Assembly: GCF_032598905.1 (NCBI RefSeq)
Contig: NZ_CP122458.1
Coordinates: 62,001-126,000, forward strand
Origin: Streptomyces sp. 11x1
GTDB lineage: Bacteria > Actinomycetota > Actinomycetes > Streptomycetales > Streptomycetaceae
Direction: 5' to 3'
DNA: 64,000 bases
Part shown: positions 34,436 to 44,700 of the stretch, one piece after another
Numbering within the stretch: the first letter of the stretch is position 1
Layout: every line of letters starts with the position of its first letter
Position numbers and translations under genes: made by a program
Notes under the pieces: generated by a model
What the model was told of the DNA's origin: nothing
Database searches by the model: none
The model's input: only the letters and a program-made list of their open reading frames with translations

Positions 34436-35280
34436 CCCGTCGTCTCGCCGTACTCACCGGTGCCCTCGTCCTGGGGTCGGCCGGCATCGCGCACGCAGGT
34501 GACGATCCCGACGTCGATGCCGGCAAGTGCCAGGTCGTCAAGTTCTGTGTCGGTGTCGGCGTCGATGACGAGACCGGCGGTAGCGGCGGGCAGGCGGGCG
34601 GCTCGCAGGGCAGCAGTGAAAGCAGCGAGAGCAAGCTGAAGTGCAAGTACACGAAGGTTGACCCGAAGCCGCCGGCCGAGCACCCGGCTTGGAAGGGTCA
34701 GGACCCGGCCAAGTACGACATGTACTTCAGGGGTTGCTCGGACGGCGGTCTGGACAACCCGGACGGATTCATCGTCGTGCCAGAGGGGCAGCCTCCCGTT
34801 CCGCAGGTGGACCCCCAGGAGTTGGGGCAGCGCGCGGTCGACTCGATGACGCTGCTCGGCCCGGACATCGTCAGCCCGAAGGCGGCCGGGAAGTACACCG
34901 TCGGTGTCCCCATGTGGATGTGGGTCAACCAGAGCGCCACGACCTACGGACCGAACACCGCGTCGGCGTCGGCGGGCGGGATAACCGTCACCGCAACGGC
35001 GAAGGTGTCGAAGATCGTGTGGCAGATGGGTGACAGCGCCAGCGTGACGTGCAACGGCCCCGGTACGCCCTACCAGGCCTCCGAGGGGATGGCCCAGTCA
35101 CCGACCTGCGGACACGTGTACTCCAAGACTTCAGCTGGTGCCCAGAACGGCAAGTTCCCGGTGACCGCGACCTCGACGTGGACGATCGACTGGCAGGGCG
35201 GCGGAGCGGCCGGCCAGCTCATTGAGGTCCGGCAGACCAACGTGCAGGTGGCAATCGGCGAAGTACAGGTCGTCAGGTAA
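34393..35280 (+). CDS. Secreted Tad-locus protein with TTA codon
   Basis: The about 295-aa protein has a signal peptide (RLAVLTGALVLGSAGIAHA), a Ser/Gly-rich linker and a secreted beta-rich domain with cysteines (VTCNGPGTPY, SPTCGHVY). Proteins of this type are found at the head of Streptomyces Tad loci. GTG 34393 behind GGGGGACGAA is preferred; GTG 34381 is possible. Both give an overlap with the lipoprotein gene. Codon 34432-34434 is TTA, which would make translation depend on the bldA tRNA. Confidence 0.6.
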   Translation: MDGHEVDRSRAGLLARRLAVLTGALVLGSAGIAHAGDDPDVDAGKCQVVKFCVGVGVDDETGGSGGQAGGSQGSSESSESKLKCKYTKVDPKPPAEHPAWKGQDPAKYDMYFRGCSDGGLDNPDGFIVVPEGQPPVPQVDPQELGQRAVDSMTLLGPDIVSPKAAGKYTVGVPMWMWVNQSATTYGPNTASASAGGITVTATAKVSKIVWQMGDSASVTCNGPGTPYQASEGMAQSPTCGHVYSKTSAGAQNGKFPVTATSTWTIDWQGGGAAGQLIEVRQTNVQVAIGEVQVVR

Positions 35281-35301
35281 CGCCGCCGGAAGGACAGAAC
35301 G

Positions 35302-36006
35302 GTGAGCAAGACCCAAGAACGTGTAGACAGAGCCCCGAACGGAGTCCCTCAGCAGGGGCGCGTGGCCGGACCGGTGGCTCCGCCCCAGGTGTCGGCTCGC
35401 AGGCGGCGCCCCGGTGTCATTGCCCTGTCCCTGGCGCTGATCGCCGCCGGCGGGGCCGGTGTTGCCGTGCTGCTGCTGCAGGTCGGCAACCGCACCGAGG
35501 TGGTGACCGTCGTCCGGGACGTCCAGGTCGGCCAGGTCCTCACGGAGGACGACCTTGGCAAGGCATCCCTCGCCTTGGATCCGGCCGTCAAAGCGGTGCC
35601 CAGCGAGGACCTGGACTCGGTGGTGGGCAAGCGGGCCGCCGTGGAGCTCAAGCCCGGCTCCCTTCTCGCCCCGTCACAGGTGACGAAGGACTCGCTGGTG
35701 AAGGCTGGCGAGCAGTTGGTGCCGATCGGGCTGGAGCCCAAGCAGATCCCGGCCACCGCGCTGGTACCGGGCCAGAAGGTGCAGCTGGTCCATGTCCCGG
35801 CCCAGGGTGCGACGGACACCGGCAAGACGTCGGATGCCGTCCCTCAGACCATTGACGGACGGGTGGTGAAGGCGTCCACCGCTGCTCCCGGCACCGGAGT
35901 CGTGGTCGTGGACGTTGCCACATCTGCTACGGACGGCCCCACGGCGGCCGCGTGGGTGGCGTCCGACACGCTGCGCCTGGTCCTCGCTGCTCCGGACGGC
36001 AGCTGA
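35302..36006 (+). CDS. cpaB: SAF-domain protein, CpaB/RcpC-like
   Basis: The 234-aa protein has one membrane helix (VIALSLALIAAGGAGVAVLL). A SAF domain follows (VVRDVQVGQVLTEDDLGKA) with the typical GKRAAVELKPGSLLAPSQV, as in CpaB/RcpC proteins. In Tad systems this protein helps the pilus cross the cell envelope. GTG 35302 follows GGAAGGACAG. The TGA overlaps the next ATG. Confidence 0.8.
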   Translation: MSKTQERVDRAPNGVPQQGRVAGPVAPPQVSARRRRPGVIALSLALIAAGGAGVAVLLLQVGNRTEVVTVVRDVQVGQVLTEDDLGKASLALDPAVKAVPSEDLDSVVGKRAAVELKPGSLLAPSQVTKDSLVKAGEQLVPIGLEPKQIPATALVPGQKVQLVHVPAQGATDTGKTSDAVPQTIDGRVVKASTAAPGTGVVVVDVATSATDGPTAAAWVASDTLRLVLAAPDGS

Positions 36007-36833
36007 TGGCTGTCATCGCGCTGGCCGGGTGCAGTGGTGCACCCGGTGTGACCACAAGCGCGCTCGCCTTGCTGCTGTCCTGGCCGCTGGAGCCGGGCCG
36101 GCGGATGATCCTGGCCGAGTGCGACCCAGACGGCAGCGCCGTACTGCACGGACTGCTGCAGGGCACGCTCGGCGACCGCTACGGGCTGCGCAACCTCTCG
36201 GTCGCCGCCCGGCAGGGCGAACTCGGGGATGCGTTCTTTCGTCAGCTGATCGACCTGAGCAGCGAGGACGGCAAGAAGGAATCGCCGCGCGACCGGCTGC
36301 TGCTGCCGGGCATCACCGATCCTGCGCAAGCGGCAAGCCTGGGCTCGGTATGGAAAGCCCTGGGGGTCATCTTCCGCGGCATCGAGGCCGAGCACAGCCA
36401 CGACGTCCTGATCGACCTCGGCCGCCGGGGTGCTTTCGGGCCGTCCGGCGTCCTGGCTGAGCAGGCCGATGCCGTGTTCATGGTCGTGCGCAACACCCTG
36501 CGCTGCCTCCAGGCAGCCGAAGGCCGGGTGCGCGCCCTGGAGGAACGGGTCGGCGACGTCAGCGTGCTGATGATCAACGAGGGTCCGTATCCCGCGGGCG
36601 AGGTGCAGCGCGTGCTTCAGGTGCCCGTGGTGGCCACCCTGCCGTACGCCCCGAAGGACGCCAAGGTCCTGTCCGACGGCGTGGAACAGCCGCGTCACTT
36701 CACCAAGTCGCCGCTGATGAAGGCCGCCCGGACGGCCACCACGCTGCTGGTGCAGCGGGCCGTAATGCGGCGGGCGCGCCTCGATCCGGGCGGCGTGCGT
36801 ACCGCAGGGGGCGAGGTGACCCGTGCGCGGTAG
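36006..36833 (+). CDS. tadZ: ParA/TadZ-like ATPase with deviant P-loop
   Basis: The 275-aa protein has the ParA/MinD fold order: a P-loop region GCSGAPGVTTSALAL near residues 7-21, an AECDPDGSA box and DVLIDLGRRGAFG. The P-loop lacks both expected lysines, as is common in TadZ-type proteins that place the pilus but hydrolyse ATP weakly or not at all. It lies between the SAF protein and TadA genes, with overlaps to both, the usual TadZ position. Confidence 0.75.
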   Translation: MAVIALAGCSGAPGVTTSALALLLSWPLEPGRRMILAECDPDGSAVLHGLLQGTLGDRYGLRNLSVAARQGELGDAFFRQLIDLSSEDGKKESPRDRLLLPGITDPAQAASLGSVWKALGVIFRGIEAEHSHDVLIDLGRRGAFGPSGVLAEQADAVFMVVRNTLRCLQAAEGRVRALEERVGDVSVLMINEGPYPAGEVQRVLQVPVVATLPYAPKDAKVLSDGVEQPRHFTKSPLMKAARTATTLLVQRAVMRRARLDPGGVRTAGGEVTRAR

Positions 36834-38322
36834 GCCTCTGCACACCGATCCCACGGTGGCTTCGCCGCCCGGCCGCCCCCAGCAGGCGTGGCCGCGCCAG
36901 GCGAACGGCACACATGCACCGGCCGGTGCCGCCTCGAGTACGCATGTGCTCGGCGCCGCGGCACCTCAGGCCACCGTCGACTACAAGGTCGCCCGTCACA
37001 TCGCGGCCCAGGTCGCCAAGCAGCGCGAAGAGTTACTGAAGACCACGCCGGACATGGACCGGGCGAGCGAAGAGCAGCGCTGCCTTGAATGGATCAACGA
37101 GGCGGTCGCCCTGTGGTCGGACGCCCAGGCGATGGCGCCGCAGGAGGACGAAGCCCTGCGGCGAGGCGTCTACGACCTGCTTTTCCGTGCCGGAAGGCTC
37201 CAGCCGTACCTGGACGATGACCGGGTCGAGGACATCATCATTCAGGGCCCGAACGAGGTGTGGCTCGACTACGGCGACGGCGAACGCCGCATGGTCGGAC
37301 CGATCGCCGACTCGGAAGAAGAACTCCTGGAACTGCTGCGGGAGTTGGCCCGGGGCTCCGGGCACAACGAGCGCACCATCTCCACGGCGAACCCCACCCT
37401 CGCCCTCTCCCTGCAGGACGGCTCCCGCCTGCAGGCCATCACCGGGCTCGGGCCGATGACCTATGCGGTCATCCGCCGGCACCGGGTCTCCCACGCCGAC
37501 CTGGACGACCTCGTGACGCTGGGCACGATCGACCCGATCCTGCGGGAGTTCCTCGGCGCGTGTGTCCGCGCGGAGAAGAACATCATGATCGCAGGGAAGC
37601 AGAAGGCGGGGAAAACAACGCTGCTGCGTGCGATGCTCAAGGAGTTCGACCCCGAGACACGCTTTGCCACCATCCAGACCGAGGACGAACTGTTCGCCCA
37701 CGCCAACGGCTACCACCGCCAGGTCGTCTCCCTGGTCGGGCGCGAGTCGAACGGGGAGAGGGACGTCACCGGCCGCAGCGCCGGCGAGGTCACGCTCCTG
37801 GACCTGATGCACCCGGCGCTGCGCATGTCGCTGGAGCGGATCGTGGTCGGTGAGGTCCGCGGGCCCGAAGTCGTCGCCATGATGCAGGCGCTGACGAACG
37901 GCTCGGGCGGCAACCTGTGCACCATCCACGCCCGCCGCCCGGACATCATCTTCGACCGGATCGCCGAGCTGTACGCGCTCGCCCAGGACAACCTGTCCGA
38001 GCAGTTGGCTTACCGGCAGACCGCGAACGGCCTGGACTTCATCGTGTACGTCGACATGACGGATGAGACGCAGATCGGCGGGCGCCGCCACCGCTACGTC
38101 TCTCACGTCCTGGAGCTGACCGGGATCGGCGAGTCCGGCCGCCCTGCCACCAACGAAGTCTTCTCCCCTGGGGCGGAGTTCGGCGAGCTGCGGGCGGTCC
38201 CGCGGATGGATCCGGGCTGCGTGGATGACCTGCGGCGTGTCGGGTTCGACTCCGCCCTGCTGCAGCAGCCCTACGGGGCCTGGCAGGCGCCGCTGCCGCT
38301 GAAGGTGGGGGCGCGCCGATGA
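36823..38322 (+). CDS. tadA: Tad pilus assembly ATPase TadA/CpaF
   Basis: The 499-aa protein is a type II/IV secretion ATPase of the CpaF/TadA group. It shows DDDRVEDIIIQGPNEVWL, Walker A GKQKAGKTTLL near residue 260, an Asp box and Walker B (LERIVVGEVRGPE), and a His box (GNLCTIHARRP). It energises pilin polymerisation at the membrane. Codon 71 (37033-37035) is TTA, so bldA control is possible. GTG 36823 overlaps the TadZ-like gene; the stop overlaps tadB as ATGA. Confidence 0.92.
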   Translation: MRGRPLHTDPTVASPPGRPQQAWPRQANGTHAPAGAASSTHVLGAAAPQATVDYKVARHIAAQVAKQREELLKTTPDMDRASEEQRCLEWINEAVALWSDAQAMAPQEDEALRRGVYDLLFRAGRLQPYLDDDRVEDIIIQGPNEVWLDYGDGERRMVGPIADSEEELLELLRELARGSGHNERTISTANPTLALSLQDGSRLQAITGLGPMTYAVIRRHRVSHADLDDLVTLGTIDPILREFLGACVRAEKNIMIAGKQKAGKTTLLRAMLKEFDPETRFATIQTEDELFAHANGYHRQVVSLVGRESNGERDVTGRSAGEVTLLDLMHPALRMSLERIVVGEVRGPEVVAMMQALTNGSGGNLCTIHARRPDIIFDRIAELYALAQDNLSEQLAYRQTANGLDFIVYVDMTDETQIGGRRHRYVSHVLELTGIGESGRPATNEVFSPGAEFGELRAVPRMDPGCVDDLRRVGFDSALLQQPYGAWQAPLPLKVGARR

Positions 38323-39272
38323 CCCTGTTGTGGGGGCTGCTGAGCGGCATGGCCGTCGTCGGCGGGCTGATCGGTGTCGTGGCCGGGTTCGTGGGGACGA
38401 CGGCTCCGCGTCGGGCTCCGTTGTGGCAGCGGTGGCGTTCTCTGGGCGCGGGGAAGGACCAGAGTGAGGACGTCCGGCTGCGCCGGCGGACCCTGGCGGT
38501 CGTGGCGGTCGTGGTCTTCGCCGGCGTGTGGCTGGTTTCGGGGAACTTTGTGGGCGGCGTTCTGCTGGGTGCGGCCGTCATCGGCGTGCCCTGGCTGATC
38601 ACCCCGTCGCAGACTGCGCAGGAGCGCATCGGCCAGCTGGAGGCCTTGAGCGAGTGGACCCAGCGGCTGGCCGGCCTGCTGCGGCTGGGCATGGGCCTGG
38701 AGCAGGCGATGATGACCAGCCGTAAGGGCGCTCCCGAAGAGCTTGCCCCGCAGATCATCAACCTGTCCGACCGGCTGCGTCTGGGGTGGCGGCCGGAGGG
38801 AGCGCTACGCGCGTTCGCCGATGAGCTGGGCGATGTGACCGCGGACAAGGTGGTCGCCGCGCTCATCCTGTCGGTCAACGACCGCGGCCCGGGCCTGGCG
38901 CAGGCGTTGGAGGACCTGGCCGGAACAGTGCGCGACGAGGTCGCCCGTAAGCGCGCCATCGAGGCCGACCGGGCGAAGCCGCGGACCACGGTGCGGTGGA
39001 TGACCATCATCACCGTGGGCGTGGTGGCGGCCGGGTTCTTCGTGCCCAGCTACACCAAGCCGTACTCGACGCTGCTGGGACAACTGGTGCTCGCCTTCCT
39101 GACGGCCGGGTTCATCGGAGTGCTCGCCCTGATGCGGCAGCTGGGCTCCTTCCGCCGCATCCCCCGCTTCTTGATCACCGATCCGTCCAGCACGGTCCGG
39201 CTGCCTGCTCCCGCGACGGAACCCGACGTCGTACCGGTCGCCGGCCGTGAGCCGGAAGGAGTCAGCTCGTGA
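38319..39272 (+). CDS. tadB: Tad membrane platform protein TadB
   Basis: The 317-aa protein is a type II secretion F-domain protein. It has N-terminal helices, the F-domain (LEALSEWTQRLAGLLRLGMGLEQAM) and C-terminal helices (TIITVGVVAAGFFVP; LVLAFLTAGFIGVLALM). It forms the inner-membrane platform with TadC. ATGA and GTGA overlaps couple it to tadA and tadC. Confidence 0.88.
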   Translation: MTLLWGLLSGMAVVGGLIGVVAGFVGTTAPRRAPLWQRWRSLGAGKDQSEDVRLRRRTLAVVAVVVFAGVWLVSGNFVGGVLLGAAVIGVPWLITPSQTAQERIGQLEALSEWTQRLAGLLRLGMGLEQAMMTSRKGAPEELAPQIINLSDRLRLGWRPEGALRAFADELGDVTADKVVAALILSVNDRGPGLAQALEDLAGTVRDEVARKRAIEADRAKPRTTVRWMTIITVGVVAAGFFVPSYTKPYSTLLGQLVLAFLTAGFIGVLALMRQLGSFRRIPRFLITDPSSTVRLPAPATEPDVVPVAGREPEGVSS

Positions 39273-40153
39273 ACCTGTCCCCCGTCCTCCTGACCGGCGG
39301 CACGGTCGGTGCAGGCCTCGCGCTGCTGGTGCGGGAACTCCTGCGTCCCCAGCCCGCGTTGGCGCCCGCCCTCGCGCGCAGCGCCCCGGCCACCTTGACA
39401 ATGCCCGAGCCGGAACTGGACCGCGAGGAGGTGTGGGGCCGTTGGCTGCTGGCCCGCCTCGAGCGGCTGCCCGGAGTGCGGATCCCCGCCACCAACTTGG
39501 CTCTCCTGGGCCAGGGGGCGGGCCAGTTCATGCTGAAGAAGGTGGCGCTCGCCGCGCTCGGCCTGCTCTGCCCGGTGATCGCGACGATCCCGTGGATCAT
39601 CGCGGGCGTCTCCCTGCCGTTCTACGTGCCCGGGGCGGTCGGACTCCTCGTCGCGGGGCTGCTGTTCATCACGCCCGATCTCGCGGTGCGGGACCAGGCC
39701 AAGCGGGCGCGGGAGGAATTCGCGCACGCCCTGTCCGCCTACCTGGACCTGGTCGCGCTCAAGCGGGCCGCCGACGCCGGGCCCACCGAGGCCCTGGAGA
39801 AGGCCGCCGAGGTCGGCGCGGGCTGGCCATTCCTGTATCTGCAGGGTGCGCTGCGCCGGGCCCGGCTGGAGAAGATCCCGCCGTATCAGGCGCTCACGGA
39901 GCTGGCCGCCGAGTATGACCTGCCCGTCCTGGACGACGTCGCCGACATCATGCGGAGCTCGGCCACCGACGGCGCCGCCGTCTACAAGGCCTTGCGCGCC
40001 CGGACCGCCGCTCTCAACGCCGAACTGCTGGCCGACCAAGCCGCGGAGGCCAACGCCGCCAGCGAGAAGATGACCGCCCCGGGAGCCCTGCTCGCCGTCC
40101 TGGTCATGCTTCTGATGGCTTTCCCTGCGGTCATCCGCATGCTCACCATCTAG
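39269..40153 (+). CDS. tadC: Tad membrane platform protein TadC
   Basis: The 294-aa protein is the second F-domain platform protein, with helices at about residues 90-130, an AHALSAYLDLVALKRAADAG block and a C-terminal helix (GALLAVLVMLLMAFPAVIRM). GTG 39269 overlaps the end of tadB. Confidence 0.88.
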   Translation: MNLSPVLLTGGTVGAGLALLVRELLRPQPALAPALARSAPATLTMPEPELDREEVWGRWLLARLERLPGVRIPATNLALLGQGAGQFMLKKVALAALGLLCPVIATIPWIIAGVSLPFYVPGAVGLLVAGLLFITPDLAVRDQAKRAREEFAHALSAYLDLVALKRAADAGPTEALEKAAEVGAGWPFLYLQGALRRARLEKIPPYQALTELAAEYDLPVLDDVADIMRSSATDGAAVYKALRARTAALNAELLADQAAEANAASEKMTAPGALLAVLVMLLMAFPAVIRMLTI

Positions 40154-40197
40154 ACCGTCTCAACTCGGAACCGCTGTAGGAGCAAGGAGCCCAGATC

Positions 40198-40413
40198 ATG
40201 AACCACACCGCAGCCCGTACCTACCGTGCGGTGCACTGGCTGACCACGCGTCTGCAGGAGAGCCTGGAGGAAGCCAGGCGCCGTCCGGACCGCGGGGACG
40301 TCAGCACCACCACCGTCATCATCTGGGTGGCCGCTGTCACCGGCGCCGTGGTGATCGCCGGGACTATCGCCGTCGTGATCGCCAAGTACAACGACAAGCT
40401 CAGCGGGCTGTAG
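40198..40413 (+). CDS. Flp-type pilin or small Tad pilin-like protein
   Basis: The 71-aa protein has a charged N-terminus, then RGDVSTTTVIIWVAAV and one long hydrophobic helix, and ends NDKLSGL. Size, helix and place right after tadC fit the major Flp pilin, processed by the prepilin peptidase encoded at 45657; cleavage would be near the Gly-Asp before the helix. The usual Glu at position 5 after cleavage is not seen. ATG 40198 follows AAGGAGCCCAGATC. Confidence 0.7.
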   Translation: MNHTAARTYRAVHWLTTRLQESLEEARRRPDRGDVSTTTVIIWVAAVTGAVVIAGTIAVVIAKYNDKLSGL

Positions 40414-40415
40414 GG

Positions 40416-40841
40416 ATGTCTCGTCCGGAGCGGCTGAAGGACTGGTGGCAGGGGCGAAGATGGCGCGACGACCGCGGTGACACGTCCATCCAGATGGCGA
40501 TCGTCTTCCCCTTCGTGCTGCTCGCCACGGTCGCCGTCATCCAGGCTTCCATGTGGTACTACGCAAGGCAGATCGCCCTGACCGCGGCCCGCGAAGGAGC
40601 CACCGCAGCACGCGCCTACCAGTCGAGCCCGGCCGATGGTGCGGCCCAGGCGCGGAGCGTATTGGAGCGCACCGCGGGTGACAGCCTGCGCGGCTACAGC
40701 GTCGTGGCCAGCAGCAACGGGCAGCGTGTGCGGGTAGAGGTCTCCGGAACGGCAATGTCGATGATCCCGGGCGTCTCCGGCCTGCAGGTCACCCAGTCGG
40801 CGTCCGGGGCCGTGGAACGCTGGACGGTCCCAGGGGAGTGA
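40416..40841 (+). CDS. TadE-like pseudopilin 1
   Basis: The 141-aa protein has the TadE N-terminus: DDRGDTSIQMAIVFPFVLL, a hydrophobic helix, then ARQIALTAAREGATAAR. Minor pseudopilins of this class are needed for Tad pilus assembly. It starts 2 nt after the pilin stop and overlaps the next gene as GTGA. Confidence 0.8.
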   Translation: MSRPERLKDWWQGRRWRDDRGDTSIQMAIVFPFVLLATVAVIQASMWYYARQIALTAAREGATAARAYQSSPADGAAQARSVLERTAGDSLRGYSVVASSNGQRVRVEVSGTAMSMIPGVSGLQVTQSASGAVERWTVPGE

Positions 40842-41299
40842 ACAACGTGCGTAACAGGGCCCGGTGGTCCGAGCGAATCCGGGGCGATGAGGGCAGCGCC
40901 GCGATCGAGGCCGCCATCATCGTGCCGGCACTGATCATGTTCGTGTGTCTGGCGATCGCCGGGGGCCGAATCGTCACCTCCGGCTCGAAAATCGACTCCG
41001 CTGCCGAGGACGCGGCCCGGGAAGCCTCCATTCACCGCACGGTGGCGGCCGCCCAGAGTGCTGCCCACACGGCGGCCGCGGAATCCCTCGACGACCAAGG
41101 CATCACGTGCGCGTCCACCAGCGTCAGCGTCGACGCCGGTGGCCTGAGCGTGCCGGTGGGACAGGTCGGCACCGTGACCGCGACGGTGACGTGCACGGTC
41201 AACCTCTCGGACCTGCTGTTGCCGGGCGTGCCCGGGGCGCGGACGCTCACGTCGACGGCGACCTCGGTGGTGGACCAGTACCGGCAGCGGGGGGATTGA
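40838..41299 (+). CDS. TadE-like pseudopilin 2
   Basis: The 153-aa protein repeats the TadE plan: RGDEGSAAIEAAIIVPALIM with the conserved Glu, a hydrophobic helix, then AEDAAREASIHRT. The outer domain has a Cys pair (GITCASTSV, VTCTVNL). Coupled by GTGA before and TGATG after. Confidence 0.82.
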   Translation: MNNVRNRARWSERIRGDEGSAAIEAAIIVPALIMFVCLAIAGGRIVTSGSKIDSAAEDAAREASIHRTVAAAQSAAHTAAAESLDDQGITCASTSVSVDAGGLSVPVGQVGTVTATVTCTVNLSDLLLPGVPGARTLTSTATSVVDQYRQRGD

Positions 41300-41751
41300 T
41301 GAGCGGGCACTGGCTGGCTCGCCGCCTAGAGCGGCTCGACGACCGGGGCGGCGTCACCGTGTTCGTCGCCGTCTGTGTCGTCGCGTTGATCGGGATCATC
41401 GGTGTCGCCGTCGACGGCGGCAGCAAGATGCGCGCCACCGAACGCGCCGACTACCTCGCCGGGGAGGCCGCGCGGGCTGGCGGGCAGGCCATCGATCCGG
41501 CTCAGGCCATTACCGGCGAAGCCATCGTCGTCGACCCGCAGGCCGCCGTGGCGGCAGCGCGGGCGTACCTCGCCGACGCCGGCGTCGGCGGCACGGTCAG
41601 CGTCTCCGGGGACGGCGAGACGCTCACCGTCACCGTCGCCGACGCGTACGAAACGAAGTTCCTGCCCGTGGTCGGAATTGGCAGTCTCGCGGTGACCGGC
41701 CACGCCAGGGCGACCCTCCTGCACGGCGTCACCGCTCCCGAAGGAAACTGA
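41299..41751 (+). CDS. TadG/TadE-like pilus assembly protein
   Basis: The 150-aa protein begins with a Tad-type helix (DRGGVTVFVAVCVVALIGII) followed by GVAVDGGSKMRATERADYLAGEAARAGGQA in two blocks, typical of TadG-like pseudopilins. A small beta-rich outer domain follows. The ATG overlaps the stop of the second TadE gene. Confidence 0.75.
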   Translation: MSGHWLARRLERLDDRGGVTVFVAVCVVALIGIIGVAVDGGSKMRATERADYLAGEAARAGGQAIDPAQAITGEAIVVDPQAAVAAARAYLADAGVGGTVSVSGDGETLTVTVADAYETKFLPVVGIGSLAVTGHARATLLHGVTAPEGN

Positions 41752-41752
41752 C

Positions 41753-44700
41753 ATGCGCGCCACCCACTCCCCCACCGCCGCGGGCTCCGCCGTGACCCGA
41801 GTCCTTAGGGCCTTGGGCAGTCTGCTGGTCCTGGCCACCGTGGTCGCCGGTCTGCCGCTGCTGCTGGCCTGGGCCACCCCGGTGATCTGGGCGTCCAGCC
41901 ACGACGATCTCGCGCACCTGCTGGACCGGCAGGACACCGGTGCGGTGTTCCTCCTGCTGCTCGTCGCTGTGGGCTGGATCGGGTGGGCGCAGTTCACGTT
42001 CTGCGTCGTTCGAGAGCTGGCCGCGCAGCTGCGCGGCCGGACGTGGCATGCCCCCCGAGGCCTGGGCTCCTCCCAGCGGGCCGCGGCCGCGTTGGTCGGC
42101 GGCATTCTGGTCCTGCTGCCCACCAGTTCGGCTCTGGCCTCCCCCGCCCAGGCAGCACCGGCGATCAGCGACGCCCGGGTGCCCGGGCAGGCCCCGGGAG
42201 AACAGCACACCGCCGGGGCGGCTGCAGAATCGGTGGCCGCCACGAACGCGACGGAACCCCGTGCGTACACGGTGAGGGAGGTGCGTCCGGCGGAAAGCCT
42301 GTGGAGCATCGCCGAGCAGGAACTCGGCGACGGTGAGCGCTGGCGGGAGATCGCCGCCCTCAACGAGGGCCGCCCCATGACCGACGGACAGGTCTTCAAG
42401 AGCAACAGCTTTCTGCAGCCCGGGTGGAGGCTGCAGATGCCTGAGGTGTCCTCCGGCTCCACGGCCGTCGCGGGAGGAACCCGTACACAGCTGGGTGACG
42501 GTGCCCCGACTGCTGATGAGAAGGGCGAGCACGTCGTCACGGTCCACTCCGGCGACTATCTGTCGAAGATCGCGGAGGAGGAGCTCGGCGACGGCAATAG
42601 GTGGCCTCAGCTGTTCGAGGCCAGCAAGGGCAAACCGCAGCCAGACGGCCTGCCCGAGATCTCCGACCCGGATGTGATCTACACGGGCCAGCAGGTCTCT
42701 GTGCCCGACGCCCAGCCCGACCAGATGCCCCCCGACCGCGATGAGGGTGATGAGCCGGGCAGCCCGAAGACACCTCCCCCGGACACCCAGAAGCCCGACG
42801 GCGAGCAGAAGCCCGACGAAGGTACGGGCGATGAGCAGGCGCCCGTCCCCAGCCACACCGCAGCGCCTGCACCAGAGTCGTCTGCCCCGAGCGCACCGGC
42901 GAGCCGCCCTACCGAACAGCCCGGCCAGGATCAGAGCTCTCCTTCCGTATCGGATCCAGCGATGCCCGGGCCCGGCGTCAGCCTCTCGCCTTCTACTGCC
43001 CCGCCGTCGGTGCCGTCTGATTCATCCGGCTCGGTCGCCTCCCCGACCAGCACAACGTCCGAGACTCCGGTGACGGCTCCGTCCAGCAGCCGGCTGAACC
43101 TGCACACTGTGCTCGGCGCCGGCGCGCTGCTGGCCGCCGCCATCACCGGTGCCCTCGCCCTGCGCAGGACACTGCAGCGCCGGCGCCGCAAGCCCGGCGA
43201 GAAGATCGCCATCGCCTCGGAGACGTCCACGGCAGAGGCTCAGTTGGCGGCAGCTGCCGAACCGGGCGGCGCAGCCCGCCTGGACATGGCACTGCGGACT
43301 CTGGCCCACTTGGCGGCACAGGAAGAGGACGCCGTGCTTCCCCCGTTGCGGGCCGCGCGGATCGGTGCCCGGGCGCTGGAGGTGTTGCCCGACGATCTTT
43401 CCCAGGAGCCGCAGGCGCCGTTCGTGTCCGGGCAGGCCGGTTGGTGGGTTCTGTCCTCTGATGCCGTCCTCTTGGACGAGGATTCCGCCCGCGAGGTGCG
43501 GGCACCGTATCCCGGGCTGGTGACGATCGGCAGCACCGAGGCGGGTGACCTTCTGCTGCTCAACCTCGCACAACTGCCAACGCTCCTGCTGGACGGCAAC
43601 CCGGTCCACATCACTGAAGTGTGCACCTCGCTCGCCCTGGAGATCGGGATGAGCCCGTGGGCGAGTGAAGTCGAAGTCGTCACCGTGGGGTTCGGCGAGG
43701 ATCTGCCACAGCTGCTGCCCACCGCACGGATCGCTCACATGCGGCAGGCTGCGCACGCGCTGCGCGATCTGACCGAACGGCTGCTGGAAGCGCACCAGAT
43801 GCCCGAAACCCAGCATCAGCCGTATCTGCTGCTGTGCGCGTCGTCGCTGGATGCTGACACGGCCTGGCAGATCGCCGATGTCATCGACAAGTCCGGCGCA
43901 GTCCCCGTCACTCTGATCGCTCCGGCGAGTTCGGCGGCCTCCCACTTGCCCGAGGCGGAGATCATCAACGCCTCACTGAGTGAACCGCAGCACCTCGACT
44001 ACGCCAGCGTCGACATCATGGTGCAGCGCCTGGAACACGCCGCCTACGTGCAGATCACCACCGCGTTGAAGGTGTCCGGGCAGCCTCCGCATGCGGCCGA
44101 GGGTCCCTGGCGGGAGGTCCCAGACGAGCCCGACAGCATGCATCAGCCCGCGTCGGAGGCGTCCCTCGCGCCTCCCGCCGCCGCTGCCGCGAGCCCTTCT
44201 CCGGCAGGGGTAACGGACGTGAGCGGCGAGGTGTTCCCGGCCCTGCTCGCCGCCACCACTGATCCGTCCGGACTTCGTCTCCTGCCCACCGCCACGGTGT
44301 CGACTCAGCCCGATGACGAGCCCGCCCCGGACACCGAAGCCGCGCCGCCAACGCCCGCGGAGAACCCGGCCGCTGAAGAGGCTGCGGAGACCGACGGCCA
44401 CGAAGACTCCGTCGAGTGCAGCAAAGTGCCGGAGGGTGAGGTATGCGAGGCGCATGACGTCCACGCGCCAGAGATCCGGGTCCTGGGCCCGGTCGAGGTG
44501 ACCGGTGTGGACAGCACCGGCCACGGCCCACGGATGGCACAGCTCGCCGCCTTGCTTCTCTTCCGGCCCGGGCGAAGCGCGGACGTGCTGTGCTCCGACA
44601 TGGATCCCGTCAGCCCCTGGTCTCCGAGCACCCTCAACGCCCGGCTGCAGGGCCTGCGCCGCTCCCTGGGCAGCGATCCCGCTGGCAATCCCTACGTGCC

